In this document: positions 17,367 to 27,000 of the stretch, in pieces
Position numbering within the stretch: position 1 is the stretch's first letter
Layout of the letters: each line of letters starts with the position of its first letter
NCBI RefSeq assembly: GCF_029360775.1
Contig: NZ_JARKMZ010000039.1
Location: forward strand, 95,279 to 159,278
Source of the DNA: Daejeonella sp. H1SJ63
GTDB lineage: Bacteria > Bacteroidota > Bacteroidia > Sphingobacteriales > Sphingobacteriaceae
Length of the DNA stretch: 64,000 bases
Direction of reading: 5' to 3'
Translations under genes and position numbers: made by a program
The notes under the pieces: model-generated
The model's database searches: none
What the model was told of the DNA's origin: nothing
The model's input: the letters and a program-made list of their open reading frames with translations, nothing else

Positions 17367-18107
17367 ATGACTATCTATTTGTATTTCATTTTACAATTAC
17401 TGGCATCTTTTACACAGGTAAATGATGCCAGGGATATTGTTAAACGTGCAAACGATAAAATGCGCGGTAATACAATGATGGCTGAAATGACCATAAAAAC
17501 TATTCGTCCGGGATGGTCAAGGGAAATGCAATGTAAAACCTGGATGAAAGGCAAGGATCTGGCTATGATTCTTATCCAAAGCCCGGCAAAAGACAAGGGA
17601 ATTTCTTTCCTGAAAAAGAAAAAAGAAGTATGGAACTGGCTTCCGGCTCTGGAACGTACAATCAAACTTCCTCCGTCAATGATGACTCAAAGCTGGATGG
17701 GGACAGATTTTACAAATGATGATCTTGTTAAAGAATCTTCTGTGGTAGACGATTATAATCATACCATAATAGGTGATACTATAATCAGGGAAAGAAACTG
17801 TCATATTATACAAATGATTCCTAAACCGGATGCTGCAGTTGTTTGGAGCAAAGTTATTGTATGTATTGATAAAAAAGATTACCTGGAGCTTCACAGCCGT
17901 TTTTATGATGAAGATAATGAGCTGATCAGTATAATGAATGGTTATGATATAAAAATGATGCACGACCGTTTGATACCTGTACGCTATGATATGATACCTG
18001 CGGATAAGAAAGGTTATAAAACAGAGATGATCTATCGAAACATTGTTTATAATCAGTCAATTACGGATAATCTGTTCACTATTGAGCAAATGAAAAGACT
18101 GAAATAA
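17367..18107 (+). CDS. LolA-like outer-membrane lipoprotein-sorting protein
   Basis: A 246-residue protein of the LolA-like (PF17131) group, which is distinct from classical LolA. A short hydrophobic N-terminus (IYLYFILQLLASFTQ) serves as signal peptide. The family sequence IRPGWSREMQCKTWMKGKDL, KEVWNWLPALERTIKLPPSMM and SWMGTDFTNDDLVKES is clear. The fold holds an acyl chain in a half-barrel. In this group the protein is commonly found with transporters that export lipids or lipoproteins to the outer membrane, as here with FtsX permeases and an ATPase. Confidence 0.88.
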   Translation: MTIYLYFILQLLASFTQVNDARDIVKRANDKMRGNTMMAEMTIKTIRPGWSREMQCKTWMKGKDLAMILIQSPAKDKGISFLKKKKEVWNWLPALERTIKLPPSMMTQSWMGTDFTNDDLVKESSVVDDYNHTIIGDTIIRERNCHIIQMIPKPDAAVVWSKVIVCIDKKDYLELHSRFYDEDNELISIMNGYDIKMMHDRLIPVRYDMIPADKKGYKTEMIYRNIVYNQSITDNLFTIEQMKRLK

Positions 18108-18108
18108 T

Positions 18109-19326
18109 ATGTTTCTGATCAGAATGGCATGGAAAAATATCTGGAGGAATCGTAACCGTACGATGATTACGATGGCTTCTATTTATTTTGCAGTGATCCT
18201 TTCGGTTCTGGCTGATAGTTTGCAGGATGGTGTTTTTGATAATCTGATCAAAAATATGGTTAGTTATTATACCGGCTATGTTCAGGTGCATAAAACCGGA
18301 TATTGGGATGAACAGGTGCTTGATAATAGTTTTGAGTCTTCCATCCGGACAGAAGCCAAAATTATTAGCCTGAATGAAACAGGAGGGCTAACAGGACGAT
18401 TGGAGTCTTTTGTTCTTGCTTCTTCAAATGATCAGACTAAAGGGAGTCTGCTTGTTGGCATCGATCCGGAAAATGAAAGTAAAGTCACCAATCTGAAAAC
18501 TAAATTACACGAAGGAGATTTTATTAAGGCCGATGATCAATCAGTTTTACTGTCGGAAGGACTTGCGGAACGATTAAATCTCAGGCTTACAGACACCATT
18601 GTATTATTAGGGCAGGGTTATCATGGTGCTACAGCAGCCGGGAAATATCCGGTTAAAGGTATCTTAAAGTTCGGAACACCGGCAATGAACGACAGGACGG
18701 TGTTTATGCCTCTAAAGGCTTCCCAGGATCTGTTTCAGGCTTATGGAATGATCACTTCTTATATTTTATTGGTTAATGATACTGAACAGCTGAATACTAT
18801 TTCTGCTGCTGTTAAAAAATCTCTTGGCAGTAATTATGAAGTAATGACATGGGAGGAAATGCTACCCGATATTAAACAGCATATAGAGTCTGATTCACGA
18901 AATATGAAATTTATACAGGGAATACTTTATCTGTTGATTTGCTTTGGAATTTTTGGAACTCTTTTAATGATGTTGGAAGAAAGAAAAATAGAAATGGGGA
19001 TGCTGGTAGCTATCGGTATGAAAAAGATGCAACTGGCTATATTATTGTTATTAGAATCTTTATTTACCCTGCTGTCCGGGTGTATTTTCGGATTGCTGAC
19101 AAGTATTCCGCTTGTTTACTATTTAAAGTTAAACCCTATTAAATTGTCGGGTGATGCAGCTGAAGCATACCAACGATTTGGTTTTGAACCTGTTTTCCCG
19201 ACTTCATCAGATCCGGAAATTTTTCTTAATCAGGCTCTGGTAGTGTTAGTCATAGGACTTGTTCTTTCATTATATCCGGTTTATAAGGTAATAAGATTGG
19301 ATCCGATTAAATCAATGAAAAGATAG
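18109..19326 (+). CDS. FtsX-family (LolC/E or MacB-like) ABC permease, first copy
   Basis: A 405-residue permease with an N-terminal membrane helix (starting MFLIRMAWKNIWRNRNRTMI), a periplasmic MacB-type domain of about 230 residues, and three C-terminal helices of FtsX type (FGTLLMMLEERKIEMGMLVAIGMKK). The signature WKNIWRN is typical of LolC/E-like subunits. It begins one base after the LolA-like gene's stop and is followed by a second, similar permease, so the pair probably forms a heterodimer. Confidence 0.88.
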   Translation: MFLIRMAWKNIWRNRNRTMITMASIYFAVILSVLADSLQDGVFDNLIKNMVSYYTGYVQVHKTGYWDEQVLDNSFESSIRTEAKIISLNETGGLTGRLESFVLASSNDQTKGSLLVGIDPENESKVTNLKTKLHEGDFIKADDQSVLLSEGLAERLNLRLTDTIVLLGQGYHGATAAGKYPVKGILKFGTPAMNDRTVFMPLKASQDLFQAYGMITSYILLVNDTEQLNTISAAVKKSLGSNYEVMTWEEMLPDIKQHIESDSRNMKFIQGILYLLICFGIFGTLLMMLEERKIEMGMLVAIGMKKMQLAILLLLESLFTLLSGCIFGLLTSIPLVYYLKLNPIKLSGDAAEAYQRFGFEPVFPTSSDPEIFLNQALVVLVIGLVLSLYPVYKVIRLDPIKSMKR

Positions 19327-19332
19327 AAGAAT

Positions 19333-20550
19333 ATGATACTATCGATAGCGTGGCGGAACATCTGGAGAAATAAAGTAAGAAGTATTACTATTATGCTATC
19401 TATAGCGCTTGGACTATTTTCAGGTCTTCTGGTACTTTCTCTTTATCAGGGAATGATGAATAGCCGTATTCGCAGCGTTATTGAATCTGAAGTCGGACAT
19501 ATTCAGCTGCATCATCCTAAGTTTAAAAATGATTATGAGCCTGAATTTGTAATTAAAAGAGGTGAAGATATTTTAAATCAGATTTCAAAACTTCCGGAGG
19601 TGAAATTTGTCGCCCCAAGAAGTATAAGTATGGGGATGTTAAGTACAGCAAACGGAACTGCGGGTGTTCAGATTAATGGAGTTGTACCCGGGCTTGAAAA
19701 TAATATCTCACAGCTCAAATCAAAGATTCAGGAAGGTGATGATTTCGATACTCTTAAACGGAATCAGATAATGATTGGTCGAAAACTTGCAGGTAAGTTA
19801 AAGGTAAGAAGAGGTTCGAGGGTGGTATTAACTTTTACTGATCCTGCCGGCGAGATCATTGCCGGGGCATTTAAAATACGGGCCATTTATAAGAGCGAAA
19901 ATACCCAGTTGGATGAAAGCTATGTTTTTATAATGAAAAATGATCTTAACAGATTACTGAATATAGACCCCGATTTTCACGAAATTGTAATACTGTTGCA
20001 TCATAATGAAGATGTTAAACCTGTAAACCAAAAGCTTAAGAAAATCTTTAGTAGTCTCAGGTCGGAAACCTGGATGGAAATATCTCCTGAAACCGAACTG
20101 ATGACAAAAACTGTTGATCAGTATTCTTATATAATAATGATCATAATCATGATGGCTCTTGCCTTTGGGATAATTAATACTATGCTCATGGCAATTCTGG
20201 AACGTACCAGAGAGATAGGGATGATGCTTGCTCTGGGAACTAACAGACTCAGGATATTCCTGCTTGTTTTATATGAAACTGTGATTTTGACATTGGCAGG
20301 TACTCCATTCGGGTTGTTTGCTTCATGGTTGCTTATATCTTATTTCAATAAGCAGGGGCTTGATCTTTCCTATCTTGGCTCAACAGAAATGCTGAATAAC
20401 TTTGGTTTCGGTACTATGATTTATCCTGAATTTCCTAAGGAAAAGCTATCAGGAATTGTGATAATAGTTATTGGTACAGCTTTGATTTCGAGTTTATTTC
20501 CGGCATTAAAAGCTATACGCATGCAGCCGGTTGATGCTTTGAGAAAATAG
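19333..20550 (+). CDS. FtsX-family (LolC/E or MacB-like) ABC permease, second copy
   Basis: A 405-residue permease of the same layout as its neighbour: MILSIAWRNIWRNKVRSI, a periplasmic domain, then ERTREIGMMLALGTNR and further C-terminal helices. Equal length and shared WxNIWRN start suggest an old duplication. Together with the ATPase at 20602 it would form a LolCDE-like mechanotransmission complex acting on the LolA-like carrier. Confidence 0.88.
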   Translation: MILSIAWRNIWRNKVRSITIMLSIALGLFSGLLVLSLYQGMMNSRIRSVIESEVGHIQLHHPKFKNDYEPEFVIKRGEDILNQISKLPEVKFVAPRSISMGMLSTANGTAGVQINGVVPGLENNISQLKSKIQEGDDFDTLKRNQIMIGRKLAGKLKVRRGSRVVLTFTDPAGEIIAGAFKIRAIYKSENTQLDESYVFIMKNDLNRLLNIDPDFHEIVILLHHNEDVKPVNQKLKKIFSSLRSETWMEISPETELMTKTVDQYSYIIMIIIMMALAFGIINTMLMAILERTREIGMMLALGTNRLRIFLLVLYETVILTLAGTPFGLFASWLLISYFNKQGLDLSYLGSTEMLNNFGFGTMIYPEFPKEKLSGIVIIVIGTALISSLFPALKAIRMQPVDALRK

Positions 20551-20601
20551 TTAAAAATGAACGATAAGGAATACCTTATTCCGGACTTAATCTGAGGATA
20601 A

Positions 20602-21312
20602 ATGGATACAGTAATTGATGCACATAATATCAGTAAGGTTTACAACCGGAATACAATACCGGTTTATGCGGTAAATAATGTCCATCTGCATTTGAACAGG
20701 GGAGAATTTACTGCCCTGGTCGGACCTTCAGGATCGGGTAAGACTACTTTATTGAATATGATTGGTGGGCTGGATAAACCGGATGAAGGAAATATTTTTA
20801 TTAATGGTCAGGATATTACAGCTTTATCTGCAAATGAGCTGATAGATTTCAGATTAAGGAATATTGGTTTTGTATTTCAATCATTCAACCTGATTCCGGT
20901 ACTCACAGCCAAGGAAAATGTCGAATTTATCATGCAATTGCAGAAAATGGATAAAAAAGATCGGGATGAAAGGGTATTACAGTTATTTCAGCAGATTGAA
21001 ATGGTAGATAAACTGGATGAACGGCCTTCCAGATTATCGGGTGGTCAGCAGCAAAGGGTAGCTGTTGCAAGGGCACTGGCAACAAAACCTCAGTTTATTC
21101 TGGCCGATGAGCCTACTGCAAATCTTGATTCTAAATCTGCATCTAACCTCCTCGACATCATGGCCAAATTAAATAAGGAGGAAAATATTACCTTTTTATT
21201 TTCCACTCATGACCAGCGTGTAATTGACCGGGCAAGAAGAGTTATTACCCTGGTAGACGGAAGAATAATAAATGATACTGCTGCTGTATCAACCGCTCAT
21301 CAGCAAGCCTGA
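20602..21312 (+). CDS. LolD/MacB-type ABC ATPase
   Basis: A 236-residue ATPase with Walker A GPSGSGKT near residue 40, signature LSGGQQQRVAVARAL, Walker B FILADEPTANLD and the switch histidine in FSTHDQRV. The Q-rich LSGGQQQR signature is typical of the LolD/MacB/FtsE group. It supplies energy to the two FtsX permeases upstream. The outer-membrane protein gene starts 3 bases after the stop. Confidence 0.92.
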   Translation: MDTVIDAHNISKVYNRNTIPVYAVNNVHLHLNRGEFTALVGPSGSGKTTLLNMIGGLDKPDEGNIFINGQDITALSANELIDFRLRNIGFVFQSFNLIPVLTAKENVEFIMQLQKMDKKDRDERVLQLFQQIEMVDKLDERPSRLSGGQQQRVAVARALATKPQFILADEPTANLDSKSASNLLDIMAKLNKEENITFLFSTHDQRVIDRARRVITLVDGRIINDTAAVSTAHQQA

Positions 21313-21315
21313 TTA

Positions 21316-22470
21316 ATGAAAGGTCTTCTAAATATTGTTTTGCTGATCGTATTCTCCGGCAGACTTCTGGCTCAGGACTCTGCTGCTGTTGTACCGCAAA
21401 TTCAGCTGAATGGTTATTTAAAGGATATGCAAACTTTAAGACTGTACAGCTTTGCCGATCGGTCTGTAACCGATAATCTGATTCATAACCGGTTAAATTT
21501 TAAGTGGATACCTCCCGGAAAGTTTAGAGCTGCAGCTGAACTCAGGAACAGAGTATTTATCAGCAAAGAATTAATTCAAACCATCGGATTTAAAGACGGA
21601 TTGAAAAATAATAATGAGCTATTTGATCTGTCAATTTCCTCGGAGATCAATAAATCCATGTTCTTTCATTCAAATATCGAGCGATTGAATTTGGAATATG
21701 AGGATAAGGGTTTAAACATCAGAATAGGAAGGCAAAGAATCAACTGGGGGCAAACAACAACCTGGAATCCCAATGATATTTTCAATGCCTATAATTTTCT
21801 TGATTTTGATTATGAAGAAAGGCCTGGTGTTGATGCTGCTAAGATTTATTATTCTTTAGGAAGTACTTCAGGCCTGGAATTTGCGTATGCCGGACGTTCT
21901 GGTAATTCGGGAGATATCGTCGCGCTTAAATACACATTTAATAAGCTTAATTATGACTTTCAGTTGATAAGCGGGGTGTTTAACAGAAGAATTACTGCCG
22001 GAGCCGGATGGTCGGGTTATATTGGCGATGCAGGGTTCAAGGGTGAAATTCAATACTTTGGGGCAAAACATGCTGACCCGGCACATTTGAATATCAGCCT
22101 TGAAACTGATTACATGTTTAAGGGAGGCTGGTATTCGAATTTCGGTCTGTTGTACAATAGAAAAGGAATTTCAGGTTATATTTCAGACTGGCAATCGGTC
22201 GATCTTAATCTCTCACCAGAAAATCTGATGCCCACCAAATGGAATGCAATCCTGAGTCTTGGAAAAGAATTAAATCCGATAACTTCAGCACGAATGAGTG
22301 TGCTTTATGCACCCGGTACTAATTTGATGATTCTATATCCGACTCTGCAGTATGGAATAGCTGATAATCTTGATCTGAGTTTAATCTGGCAATCATTTTT
22401 TGCCAATATAAATCATGAGTTTAAACCTCTTAACCATCAGGGAGTTATCAGAATAAAATTAAGTTTCTGA
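21316..22470 (+). CDS. Outer-membrane beta-barrel protein of the Lol-like operon
   Basis: A 384-residue protein with a signal peptide (cleavage near residue 19, LLAQDS) and alternating strand pattern to the end, which is GVIRIKLSF with a terminal Phe as in outer-membrane barrels. A conserved stretch RIGRQRINWGQTTTWNPNDIF resembles porin-like proteins encoded beside LolA-like carriers in other bacteria (DUF1302-type); this comparison is from memory. It is the last gene of the operon and could be the outer-membrane acceptor for the exported lipid. Confidence 0.75.
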   Translation: MKGLLNIVLLIVFSGRLLAQDSAAVVPQIQLNGYLKDMQTLRLYSFADRSVTDNLIHNRLNFKWIPPGKFRAAAELRNRVFISKELIQTIGFKDGLKNNNELFDLSISSEINKSMFFHSNIERLNLEYEDKGLNIRIGRQRINWGQTTTWNPNDIFNAYNFLDFDYEERPGVDAAKIYYSLGSTSGLEFAYAGRSGNSGDIVALKYTFNKLNYDFQLISGVFNRRITAGAGWSGYIGDAGFKGEIQYFGAKHADPAHLNISLETDYMFKGGWYSNFGLLYNRKGISGYISDWQSVDLNLSPENLMPTKWNAILSLGKELNPITSARMSVLYAPGTNLMILYPTLQYGIADNLDLSLIWQSFFANINHEFKPLNHQGVIRIKLSF

Positions 22471-22489
22471 GTTCTTAAACTCATTTTTT
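22469..22489 (+). terminator. Short terminator after the barrel gene
   Basis: GAGTT/AACTC stem overlapping the stop codon, followed by ATTTTTT. Confidence 0.5.
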
Positions 22490-22592
22490 AAGATTACGCC
22501 TAAAGGGATCTTCTTCTTTTGAATATGTTTAAAATATTTATGGATTGATTAACTTCCGGAACTAATTAATAATAACCTTTAATCTGGTTCAA

Positions 22593-23870
22593 ATGGGCGC
22601 CATATACATAACTGCAGAGCAGGCGGTACAAAATATAAAAAGTGGTCAGAAGGTTTTTGTACAGGGTAGTGCCGCTACTCCTTCAATACTTTTAAAAGCT
22701 TTATTCAAACGTAATACCGAATTGCGTAATGTAGAACTGATTAGTATTACTACTCTGGGGAGTGATATTTTTAAGATTGCAGACTTTGGACAAAGCTTTT
22801 TTATGAATTCGCTCTTTGTTTCTCAGAATGTCAGAGAGATTATAAATAGTGAGTCCGGGGATTATGTACCTGTTTTTTTAAGCGAGATTCCGCAGTTATT
22901 TAATAAGGGGATACTTCCATTGGATGTGGCCCTTATTCATGTTTCTCCACCTGATAAACATGGGTTTTGCTCACTTGGAACTTCCGTTGATATTACCAGA
23001 TCTGCTGTTAAAAATGCAAAATATATCATTGCACAAGTAAATAATCAGATGCCAAGAAGCCATGGTGATGGTATTATCCATATTCGTGAGATCAATGCAA
23101 TGGTTCATGTCAATGAACCATTGCCCGAAGTAAATTATAGCAACAGGTTAGATGAAGCTTCAAGGATAATAGGTAAATACTGTGCAGAACTGATTGAAGA
23201 TGGTTCAACTTTGCAAATGGGTATCGGAGGAATTCCGGATGCAGTATTTTCCTGCCTTGGCGGTCATAAAGATTTAGGCATTCATACCGAAATGTTCTCA
23301 GATGGCCTCGTTCCTCTTGTAGAGAAAGGTGTAATTACCAATAAATTCAAGAAAAAGCATCGGGGAAAGATTGTTACGAGTTTTGCAGTCGGAACACGTA
23401 AATTATATGATTTTGTAGATGATAATCCTCAGGTTGTATTTCTTGAAATTGATTATGTAAACGATACTAAAGTTATCAGAGCCAACCCTAAGGCTGTTTC
23501 TATTAATTCTGCAATTGAAATTGATCTTACCGGACAAGTCTGTGCTGATTCAATCGGAACCTATCAATATTCGGGGGTAGGCGGACAAATTGATTTTATG
23601 AGAGGGGCCGCATTATCAGATGGGGGTAAACCAATAATAGCCTTATCTTCCACCACCTCAAAGGGCGAATCCAAAATAGTTCCATTCCTTAAAGAGGGTG
23701 CAGGAGTTGTTACTACAAGAGCCCATATGCATTACGTAGTAACTGAATATGGCGTTGCCTATCTTTTTGGAAAGAATATGAGACAAAGAGCAATGGCATT
23801 GGTTAATATTGCCCATCCGGTTCACAGGGAATGGCTTGAAAAGGAAGTGATTAAGCGATTTGGGAAATGA
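22593..23870 (+). CDS. Acetyl-CoA hydrolase/transferase family protein
   Basis: A 425-residue class I CoA-transferase. Length and motifs (QMGIGGIPDAV, HTEMFSDGLVP, GGQIDFMRGA, TTRAHMHYVVTEYGVA) are nearest to the 4-hydroxybutyrate/butyryl-CoA:acetate CoA-transferase group rather than the longer (about 500-residue) succinyl-CoA:acetate enzymes. It moves CoA between short carboxylic acids in the cytoplasm, using a glutamate nucleophile. The gene stands alone, with 122 bases before and 217 bases after; no operon partner reveals the substrate. Confidence 0.88.
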   Translation: MGAIYITAEQAVQNIKSGQKVFVQGSAATPSILLKALFKRNTELRNVELISITTLGSDIFKIADFGQSFFMNSLFVSQNVREIINSESGDYVPVFLSEIPQLFNKGILPLDVALIHVSPPDKHGFCSLGTSVDITRSAVKNAKYIIAQVNNQMPRSHGDGIIHIREINAMVHVNEPLPEVNYSNRLDEASRIIGKYCAELIEDGSTLQMGIGGIPDAVFSCLGGHKDLGIHTEMFSDGLVPLVEKGVITNKFKKKHRGKIVTSFAVGTRKLYDFVDDNPQVVFLEIDYVNDTKVIRANPKAVSINSAIEIDLTGQVCADSIGTYQYSGVGGQIDFMRGAALSDGGKPIIALSSTTSKGESKIVPFLKEGAGVVTTRAHMHYVVTEYGVAYLFGKNMRQRAMALVNIAHPVHREWLEKEVIKRFGK

Positions 23871-24087
23871 TTTAGTTTCTTTTTTGTCAGGTTTATTTAA
23901 CAAATATCCCGGTTAATTAATCATTGAATTATTCATGTTCCAATCTTTATCTCATCTTAGTAAATAGTCTTAATAGGTTTAATGTTATCAGTCAAAATGA
24001 TATAAAATTTCAATTGGGATATCAGTCAGGATCTTAAACAGGACTTAATTTTATCTTTAAGCTGATTCATAAATGGGATGGGATCTT

Positions 24088-27000
24088 TTATTGAGCAACG
24101 CTCAGTATGAAATTATCATAAATTTCCTGCAGCTTCGATACCAGATGCTTAATATCAATTGGCTTTGTTAAAAAGCTATTTGCACCGGCATTCAAACAGC
24201 TTTCTTTATCTTCATTTGATGAATTGGCAGTTAAAATAATAATATAAGGCTTTTGTCCATAGATCTTTCTTACCAGTCTGGTTGCTTCTAATCCATCAAT
24301 ATTGGGCATTTGCATATCCATAAGTATCAGATCAAAACTGTTTGTTTTTAGCAGATCTAATGCTTCTTGCCCATCATTTGCTAATTGAGGGGCATAGCCA
24401 AGTTTTTGCAAAATGAGGATGATTAATTTTTGATTCATCAGGTTATCCTCAGCTATAAGTATTCTTAGGGGATGATTCAGCGCAAAATCCTGTTTCATAT
24501 TAAGTTTTGTTTCTGAATGATCAGGATTGTTCAAATTTGATGTAGATATTGACTTTATGTTTTTTGAGGCAACTTTACAATGAATTGTAAAAGAAACACA
24601 GGTTCCAACGCCTTTACTGCTCTGAATTTCTATGCTGCCATTCATCATTTTTACCAGTCTTTCACAAATGACCAAACCTAAACCTGTACCGCCAAATTTT
24701 CTGCTGATGGATGAATCCAGTTGATGAAAGGCTTTAAACAGATTGGCATGCTGATCTTCTGCTATTCCTATTCCTGTATCTTTAACTTCAAATAATAATT
24801 CCTGACCCAAATCAGAGCTGTTTTTCAGTTTGACTTCAACAAGGATTTCTCCCTTTTCAGTAAACTTTACAGCATTCCCGACAAGATTTATGAGGATTTG
24901 TTTCAGACGAAGACTGTCGCAATATAATTCCTGGGAGACTAAATAGCCGATATTGTATCTCAGTGTTACACCACTTCGTTTAATTTTGGGTTCAAATACC
25001 CTGAATACATCTTCAATCAGTTTATTTAAAGTAAAATCGTGATCATTGAGATCAAATTTTCCGGATTCTATTTTTGAAAAGTCGAGCACATCATTGATAA
25101 CATTCAGCAGAGATTCACCGCTTTCTATAATAGATTGTGTATAATTATTCTGGAGTTTATTAAGTCGTGTTGCTGACAGGAGAGAGGCCATACCCAGCAC
25201 ACCATTCATTGGAGTTCTGATCTCATGACTAATGGTCGCAAGAAACGTACTTTTAGCGCGGTTTGCTTTTTCTGCTTCCATTTTTAAATTTTCAGCAAGT
25301 AATCTGGCTTGCTGTTCCTGATGTTTTTGCTTCTTTAAAATATTAGTTTGTTTTTGAAGCTCAAAGTTTAGATTTTGTACATTGATTGATTGTTTGGTGA
25401 TTTCAGAGGTCCTTTCAGCAACCAGTTTCTCCAGTTCTGATTTCTGTATACTGATATTATGCATCATATACCTGAAGTACAGGTATATGAATATAATTAT
25501 GACCAATATAATTATAGATCTGAACCACCAGGTCATCCAGTATGGAGGTTCAATAATTACCTTCAGACTTATTCCTTCGTTATTCCAGATATTATTTTCA
25601 TTTGCTGCCTTAACCCTGAAAATATAGGTTCCCGGATCAAGATTAGTATAGGTAGCTTTTCTATCTGTACCTACAAAATTCCATTGCTCATCAAAACCTT
25701 CCAGTTTATAAGCATAGCTGTTATTTTCTGAAATAGTATAATCCAGAGCGGCATATGATATGGTGAAAACTGATTGGGAATACTTTAAACTAATCTCTTT
25801 GGCAATCAGCAGACTTTCCTTTAAAGGAGAATCTGCTGAACCAACTTTTACTTTCTTATTTAATACTTCGAGGGTGGTAAATGCAATTGGAGGTTTATTG
25901 TAGTTGAATTTTATATTCCCGGGATTGATAATATTAAATCCATTGATTCCTCCAAGAGCTATTTCTCCATTTTTTAGTTTGATACCTGAAGCAAGATTAA
26001 ACTCCAGGCTTTTGATACCATTGTAGTATGAAAAGTTCTTGAATATTTCCTTAAAAGGATCTATTCGCACTATTCCTTTGTTTGTGCTTAGCCAGATTGC
26101 ACCTTGTTTATCTTCTGTTATGTAATTTATAGTGTTGTTTATCAGTTTGTTATCTTCGTTATATACAGTAAAATTTTTGGTTTTTAAATTGTACTTATTT
26201 AATCCTCTCTCCATTGTCCCGATCCAAATATTACCAGATCTGTCTTCATAAATTACACTAACTACATTGCTGCTTAGCTTGCTGTTGGCGGTATTTAACC
26301 TGGAGAAAGTTTGTTTTACAGGGTCGTAAATACTGATTCCGTTTGAATATCCGGCAATCCAGATATTTCCACGACTATCTTCAAATATGGATTGAATACT
26401 ATTATCCGAAATACTTTCAGGCTTATTTTTACTATGAAGGTATTTACGGAAAATTCCATTTTTTGGGTTAAGTACATTTACACCGCCACCATCAGTACCT
26501 ATCCATATATTCCCGTTCCGGTCTTCGATGAGGGAGTAGATATGATTAGTGTTTAAATTTTCAGGGTTGTTTCCCGCTCTGTAATGTTTAAACTTTCCTC
26601 TTTTCAGATCAAGAAAATCAAGACCATTAGACGAAGTACCAACCCATACTCCGGTGTTTTGCCCGTTAACAAGTACAGAGCTTGTATAATTACTTGCCAG
26701 ACTGCCCTGATCGGACGATACGTGTTTATAGGTTTTATATTTCTCAGTTGAGCGGTCAAAGTATTCAAGACCGGCATCTGTAGCCAGGTAAAGATTTCCC
26801 TTATTATCTTCTGATATACCTCTTATAATATTTGTTGCTGAAGGAGTTTTTGTTGCAGAGTATTTATATGCCGGGAAATAGGTTAGGTTACGATCATATT
26901 TTATGACACTCTGACTGGATGTTCCAATCCACAAAATTCCGCTTTTATCTTCTTCAAGGCTATAAACCCCATCATTTGGGCTTAGGTCTTCAACAATTGA

